NCBI RefSeq assembly: GCF_014201195.1
Contig: NZ_JACHDS010000001.1
Coordinates: forward strand, 2,976,001 to 3,040,000
Reading direction: 5' to 3'
Source: Nocardiopsis mwathae
Lineage (GTDB): Bacteria; Actinomycetota; Actinomycetes; Streptosporangiales; Streptosporangiaceae
Length of the DNA: 64,000 nt
The position numbers and the translations under genes are program-made. The notes under the pieces were generated by a model. That model searched no databases. It was not told the origin of the DNA and worked only from the letters and a program-made list of their open reading frames with translations. Positions 60,163-64,000 of the stretch are shown here, piece by piece; the first letter of the stretch is position 1, and the number at the start of each line of letters is the position of its first letter.

Positions 60163-60331
60163 TCGGCGCCCGCACCCCGCTCGCGTCCGGCCGGGGGTCC
60201 GGGCCGGGGTGTCGCCCCGCCGGGCGCCGGGTTTCGGGCGTCCGGTTGCGGCCGCGGCGGCCGTTCCGGGATCGCCGTTTCCGCCCTGTACACGCGTTTA
60301 CATGCCTTGGTCAGGGAAAACGTCCGGGCCC

Positions 60332-60369
60332 GTAACATGCAGGAAACAGGGGAGACATGGTCAGGAAAC
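60332..60369 (+). promoter_or_regulatory. GlnR-type binding site upstream of glnA
   Basis: GTAAC-n6-GAAAC-n6-GACAT-n6-GAAAC, with half-sites at 60332-60336, 60343-60347, 60354-60358 and 60365-60369. This agrees in sequence and spacing with the actinobacterial GlnR consensus gTnAC-n6-GaAAc repeated twice. The site is centred about 130 bp before the glnA start codon. The rest of the 332-bp gap between the RDD gene and glnA holds no gene. Confidence 0.82.
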
Positions 60370-60481
60370 GGCCTCCTCCTAGCGTCGGGGACGTAGCCGG
60401 GAGGCGGCGAGGTTCGGACATGCCCGCGATGGTGCGGAAGTTCTCACCGCGCGGCCTCTTACACCTGCACGGAGGTACGTT

Positions 60482-61906
60482 TTGTTCAGCAGCGCCGAAG
60501 AGCTTCTGGCCTTCACCCGGACCGAGGACATCAAGTTCCTCGACGTCCGGTTCACGGACCTGTTCGGGTCCACGCACCACTTCACGCTCCCGATCGAGAA
60601 CGTCGACGCGGGCACCTTCGAAGAGGGCCTGATGTTCGATGGCTCCTCCATTCGGGGCTTCCAGGCCATTCACGAATCGGACATGCTGCTCCTCCCGGAC
60701 TTCAGCACGGCCGTCGTGGACCCCTTCCGTCAGCACAAGACGCTGAACCTCACGTTCTTCGTGCACGACCCCTTCACCCGTGAGTCCTACAGCCGCGACC
60801 CGCGCAACGTCGCCCGCAAGGCGGAGGCCTACCTCAAGGGCACCGGCATCGCCGACACCGTGTTCTTCGGCCCCGAGGCCGAGTTCTACATCTTCGACGA
60901 TGTGCGCTTCGAGACCCGGGAGAACGCGAGCTTCTACTTCATCGACTCGATCGAGGGTGCCTGGAACCGCGGCACCGAGAACGGCGAGTCCAACCTCGGC
61001 TACCGCCCGCGTTTCAAGGGCGGCTACTTCCCCGTCGAGCCGGTCGACCACTACAGCGACCTGCGCTCCACCATGGTGCGCAACCTGATCGACGCCGGCA
61101 TCAAGGTGGAGATCCAGCACCACGAGGTCGGCACGGCCGGCCAGGCGGAGATCGACTTCCGCTTCGACACCATGCTGAAGTCCGCCGACACGGTGCAGCT
61201 GTACAAGTACATCGTGAAGAACACGGCCTACCAGCAGGGCAAGTCGGTCACCTTCATGCCCAAGCCGGTCTTCGGCGACAACGGCTCGGGTATGCACTGC
61301 CACCAGAGCCTCTGGAAGAACGGTGAGCCGCTGTTCTTCGACGAGACCGGGTACGCGCAGCTGTCCGACATGGCGCGCTACTACATCGGCGGCCTGCTCA
61401 AGCACGCCCCGGCGCTGCTCGCGCTGACCAACCCGACGGTGAACTCCTACCACCGCCTGGTGCCGGGCTTCGAGGCCCCGGTCAACCTGGTGTACTCGCA
61501 GCGCAACCGCTCCGCGTGCATCCGCATCCCGCTCACCGGCTCCAACCCCAAGGCCAAGCGCCTGGAGTTCCGCGTGCCGGACCCGTCGGCCAACCCCTAC
61601 CTCGCGTTCTCCGCGATGCTGATGGCCGGCATCGACGGCATCAAGAACAAGATCGAGCCGCCGGAGCCGGTCGACAAGGACCTCTACGAGCTCCCGCCCG
61701 CCGAGGCCGACGCCATCAGCAAGGTCCCCGGTTCCCTGGAGGCGGCCCTGGACGCCCTGGAGACCGACCACGAGTTCCTGCTTGAGGGCGGCGTCTTCAC
61801 CCCCGACCTCATCGAGACCTACGTGGACTACAAGCGCACCGAGGAGATCGACTCCCTCCGCCTGCGCCCCCACCCGCGCGAGTTCGAGCTCTACTACGAC
61901 ATCTAA
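60482..61906 (+). CDS. glnA: Glutamine synthetase type I
   Basis: A 474-residue GSI-beta-type enzyme that makes glutamine from glutamate, ammonia and ATP. Motifs are [26 protein letters not shown], the [14 protein letters not shown] metal region, the ATP loop [34 protein letters not shown] and the adenylylation-site region KDLYELPP. This tyrosine predicts control by an adenylyltransferase. The start is TTG 60482, with GGAGG upstream, giving MFSSAEELL as in other actinobacterial GlnA1. GlnR sites lie upstream and a strong hairpin follows. Confidence 0.96.
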   Translation: MFSSAEELLAFTRTEDIKFLDVRFTDLFGSTHHFTLPIENVDAGTFEEGLMFDGSSIRGFQAIHESDMLLLPDFSTAVVDPFRQHKTLNLTFFVHDPFTRESYSRDPRNVARKAEAYLKGTGIADTVFFGPEAEFYIFDDVRFETRENASFYFIDSIEGAWNRGTENGESNLGYRPRFKGGYFPVEPVDHYSDLRSTMVRNLIDAGIKVEIQHHEVGTAGQAEIDFRFDTMLKSADTVQLYKYIVKNTAYQQGKSVTFMPKPVFGDNGSGMHCHQSLWKNGEPLFFDETGYAQLSDMARYYIGGLLKHAPALLALTNPTVNSYHRLVPGFEAPVNLVYSQRNRSACIRIPLTGSNPKAKRLEFRVPDPSANPYLAFSAMLMAGIDGIKNKIEPPEPVDKDLYELPPAEADAISKVPGSLEAALDALETDHEFLLEGGVFTPDLIETYVDYKRTEEIDSLRLRPHPREFELYYDI

Positions 61907-61951
61907 GAGCCCGACCCGACCCGCGGTCCCCCACCGCGGTGAGGAAACGTC

Positions 61952-61996
61952 CAAGGGCCGCTGTCCCCGCTCCGAGAGTGGGGACAGCGGCCCTTG
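61952..61996 (+). terminator. Terminator of glnA
   Basis: Perfect 17-bp arms (61952-61968 and 61980-61996) with an 11-nt loop, 45 bp after the glnA stop. Confidence 0.82.
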
Positions 61997-62016
61997 CTCG
62001 CTGTCATATCCTGGAT

Positions 62017-62034
62017 TTCAGAACGTATTCTGAA
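62017..62034. promoter_or_regulatory. Operator-like palindrome of the toxin-antitoxin pair
   Basis: TTCAGAA-CGTA-TTCTGAA, perfect 7-bp arms. It lies directly upstream of, and abuts, the -10 box TAGACT (62035-62040), which is 7 nt before the antitoxin ATG 62048. A dimer bound here would block the promoter, as expected for antitoxin autoregulation. Confidence 0.65.
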
Positions 62035-62047
62035 TAGACTCTGTTTC

Positions 62048-62518
62048 ATGAGCGCAAGCTGCACCGACACCGTCAGCTTCTCTGACCTGTCCCGAAACCC
62101 ACGGAGCGTGGCCGAGCGCGCCAGAAGCCTCGGCCGTGTCCGTGTCACCCACCGTGACGCACCTGACTTCTATCTGATCGCCGCCGACCGAGAGGACCTG
62201 CGGGACCAGACACTCACCACGGCATCCCGGATCTTTCTCGCCATAGCGAAGCAGGATCCCGGATCACACTCTCTGGAGCTTGCTATCCGCGAGGTCTTCC
62301 CGTGGGTCCGTCATCTGCCGGAGGAGGAGGTCCACGAGTTCTCCGAAGAACTCGTCGCCGCATTGTCCGACGCAGCCGAACTGGACACGGATACAAGTGT
62401 CCAAGAAGTCATCGCCGGATGGCGTGCGACCGCGCGGATCAAGGCCGACCCTGAGCAGCACCGGCGTGCCTTGGAGCCGATGACGGGGGACTTCGGACCG
62501 GTGGACGTTATCGCATGA
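62048..62518 (+). CDS. Phd-like antitoxin
   Basis: A 156-residue protein. The N-terminal 55 residues (DTVSFSDLSRNPRSVAERARSLGRVRVTHRDAPDFYLIAADREDL) resemble Phd/YefM DNA-binding antitoxin domains; the rest is helical and acidic, suited to toxin binding. ATG 62048 has no ribosome binding site but follows a TAGACT box by 7 nt. Its TGA overlaps the ATG of the toxin frame (ATGA, 62515-62518). A palindrome at 62017-62034 is the likely operator. Lower GC than neighbours and isolated position suggest lateral gain. Confidence 0.8.
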   Translation: MSASCTDTVSFSDLSRNPRSVAERARSLGRVRVTHRDAPDFYLIAADREDLRDQTLTTASRIFLAIAKQDPGSHSLELAIREVFPWVRHLPEEEVHEFSEELVAALSDAAELDTDTSVQEVIAGWRATARIKADPEQHRRALEPMTGDFGPVDVIA

Positions 62519-62872
62519 GCCCAAAACGCGGGGACAGGGTGACTGTCCCACCCCCCCAATGATGAATGGGACATGCGATTCGGCACGACCGACGCGATAC
62601 GAGGTTGGGAAGAACTATGCCGTCTGGCCGTGGCCAACGCACGCCGCTGCTTCGAGACGGTGCGAGCTGAACCACGATCTAAAGCACAGCCTCACCGCCA
62701 ACATCGCCTACGCGGGAGTCTCGGAACGGCGCCGTGGAACGGCCGCGACCTAGAGCAGTGGGAGTATGAAGTCACGAGCGGTGGACGCGTGCGATATCTG
62801 ATCGACGACCGGACGCGCACGATCTGGCTCGTTTACGCCTCTCCTCGGCACCCCAAGGACACCGAACGGTGA
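62515..62872 (+). pseudogene. Frameshifted partner toxin of the Phd-like antitoxin
   Basis: The toxin should start at ATG 62515, overlapping the antitoxin stop, and reads MSPKRGDRVTVPPPQ before a TGA at 62560. One base later in frame the sequence continues NDEWDMRFGTTDAIRGWEEL... to 62872, a RelE-like cytotoxin with the C-terminal LEQWEYEVTSGGRVRYLIDD and IWLVYASPRHPKDTER. The break lies in a run of seven C (62551-62557); a run of six would join the two parts. The downstream part can still start at ATG 62573 (99 residues). It is a mutation, a variable tract or a sequence error. Confidence 0.72.
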
Positions 62873-62917
62873 GCCGGTGGTGGGGGCGGGCCCGCCTCCA
62901 CCACCGGTCGGTCGGAA

Positions 62918-63457
62918 TCAGTGGCCCTCGTGGTCCATGTCCTCGTGGTCGCCCCCGGCCTTGTCCCCCATCGGGTCCTCGACGACCGCCTCGGTCTCGA
63001 TGTCGCCGGACTTCTCGAAGGTCAGGGTGAGGGTGATGTGGTCGCCCGCTTCGAGGGTGCCCGGTTGCATGAGCATCAGGTGCAGGCCCCCGCTGGCGAA
63101 CTCGACCGTGGAGCCGGCCGCGACGGGGACGGTGTCCTGCTGCTCCATCTTCATCTCGCCGTCCTCGTCCACCATGTCGTGCATCTGCACCTCCTCGGCG
63201 GCGTCGGTGCCGACCCCGGTCAGGACGTCGTCGGCATCACCGGTGTTCTCGATGGTGAGGTAGCCGGCGGTGACGTCCGGGTTGGCCGGGACGCGGACCG
63301 TGGCGTCGTCCACGGTGATGGCGGGCGCCGCGGAGGCGCCGTCGGCGGCGTCCTCCTTGGTGGCGCCGTCGGCGCCCGGGCCGCCGCACGCGCTCAGCGC
63401 GCCGAGGGCGGCCAGGGCGGCGGACAGCAGGACGGTGTTCTTCAGGGTGGCGGTCAT
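62918..63457 (-). CDS. PCu(A)C-type copper chaperone lipoprotein
   Basis: A 179-residue secreted copper protein. A lipoprotein signal ends in ALSACGG (Cys about 24). The copper motif is spread over MHDMVDEDGEMKM and later GGLHLMLMQP, the H(M)-x10-M-x21-H-x-M pattern of the PCu(A)C family, and the tail DHEDMDHEGH adds metal ligands. It delivers Cu(I) to the CuA centre of cytochrome oxidase. Its ATG overlaps the SCO gene stop by 4 bp, so the two are coupled. Confidence 0.92.
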   Translation of the reverse strand: MTATLKNTVLLSAALAALGALSACGGPGADGATKEDAADGASAAPAITVDDATVRVPANPDVTAGYLTIENTGDADDVLTGVGTDAAEEVQMHDMVDEDGEMKMEQQDTVPVAAGSTVEFASGGLHLMLMQPGTLEAGDHITLTLTFEKSGDIETEAVVEDPMGDKAGGDHEDMDHEGH

Positions 63458-64000
63458 CGGGCGTCGTCTTCTTTCAGGAGCAGTTTCAGGTCGGCGGCGA
63501 TGTCGTCGGGCTCGGTCCCGTAGTTCCACATGAGCTCGGATTCGCCCTCGGGCGAGAACACCAGGGTCTGGCTGCCGTGCCCGACCTGGTAGTCGCCGTC
63601 GCGGTCGTCGGGGCGTGACACGGAGATTCCGAGGTCGGCGGCTGCCGCATCGGTGTCCTCCAGCGTCCCGCTCAGACCGGTGAAGTCCGGGTCGAAACTG
63701 CTCAACCACATGTCCATCAACTCGGGGTCGTCGCGGTCGGGGTCGGCGGTGACGAACACCACCTTGAACCGCTCCTGTTCGGCCGGATCGAGCATGTCGA
63801 CGGCCTGGGCCATGTCGGCCATGGTCGTGGGGCAGATGTCCGGGCAGTTGGTGAAGCCGAAGAAGACGGCCGTGGTGGCGCCCGCGGAGTCGGCCCTGAG
63901 GTCGTACTCCTCGCCCTTGTTATCGGTGAAGGTGAGGGACGGCAGGGTGAACGCGCCGTCGATCTCGGTGCCGTTGTACGGCGAATCGTCGCCCGGCCGG
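63454..64000 (-). CDS. SCO1/SenC-family copper assembly protein, 5-prime end outside the window
   Basis: The C-terminal 181 residues of a thioredoxin-fold SCO protein. The copper and redox site FTNCPDICPTT (about residues 50-60 of the visible part) and the later histidine in YQVGHGSQTLVF are present. SCO proteins work with PCu(A)C proteins to metallate cytochrome oxidase, and the next gene encodes such a chaperone. The N-terminal signal or anchor must lie beyond 64000. Confidence 0.92.
   Translation of the reverse strand, partial: RPGDDSPYNGTEIDGAFTLPSLTFTDNKGEEYDLRADSAGATTAVFFGFTNCPDICPTTMADMAQAVDMLDPAEQERFKVVFVTADPDRDDPELMDMWLSSFDPDFTGLSGTLEDTDAAAADLGISVSRPDDRDGDYQVGHGSQTLVFSPEGESELMWNYGTEPDDIAADLKLLLKEDDAR

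Noticed and set aside
60295-60325. A third GlnR half-site pair (GTTTAC...GGGAAAAC)
   Set aside because: The spacing and core do not fit gTnAC-n6-GaAAc, unlike the clear double site at 60332-60369.
1-64000. tRNA or rRNA genes
   Set aside because: No cloverleaf with a TTC-arm consensus or conserved rRNA segment was noticed on either strand; a dedicated scan was not possible.

Overview
The window is high-GC DNA with strong actinobacterial signatures: GTG/TTG starts, many putative leaderless promoters, a bcc-aa3 type respiratory chain (qcrCAB, ctaCDEF), a PspA/PspAA/HtpX/PspAB envelope set, a DtxR/IdeR-type iron box, a GlnR-type site and a glnA of the GlnA1 type. Gene content and order look like a Nocardiopsaceae-type actinomycete (Nocardiopsis, Streptomonospora, Thermobifida relatives). 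This placement is inference from recognised families, not from a search.

Layout. 0-5 kb: thiI, a DAHP synthase gene preceded by an aromatic-rich leader peptide and an attenuator-like terminator, a small molybdopterin oxidoreductase and a Tat-exported serine hydrolase. 5-11 kb is the accessory part: an IS1182-family insertion sequence sitting at the edge of a MITE-like repeat, an orphan AAA ATPase of 807 residues, a 29-bp-arm inverted repeat, a small membrane protein, and a decayed MacS-type sensor kinase that has lost its phosphoacceptor domain. 11-28 kb: lipid and carbohydrate genes (hydrolase, PlsC-like acyltransferase, glucokinase, FadD-type acyl-CoA synthetase), two NlpC/P60 cell-wall hydrolases, a NYN-domain protein with a zinc-ribbon partner, an exonuclease/GIY-YIG fusion, a rhomboid protease, a stand-alone Lrp-type domain and trpD. 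28-38 kb: respiratory cluster, with ctaE-qcrC-qcrA-qcrB on the plus strand and ctaC-ctaD-ctaF on the minus strand, separated by an L,D-transpeptidase. 38-48 kb: tusA, rpsD (zinc-free type), an iron-box-controlled DUF2470 protein, a PfkB kinase, an erpA-like gene, glycerate kinase, the Psp cluster and an aldo/keto reductase. 48-62 kb: cobU, cobS, pepA, lpdA, a 2-oxoacid dehydrogenase E2, lipB, lipA and glnA. 62-64 kb: a toxin-antitoxin pair whose toxin is frameshifted at a C7 tract, then a PCu(A)C copper chaperone and a truncated SCO protein.

How the genes fit together: QcrCAB and CtaCDEF form the electron-transfer chain from menaquinol to oxygen. The SCO and PCu(A)C proteins at the right end are the expected copper-delivery factors for CtaC/CtaD. 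LipB and LipA make the lipoyl cofactor carried by the E2 protein, which LpdA reoxidises. CobU and CobS are late cobalamin steps. A recurring TANNNT box exactly 7 nt before the start codon at many genes argues for widespread leaderless transcription. Most convergent gene ends carry perfect GC-rich hairpins. No rRNA, tRNA or CRISPR array was seen.
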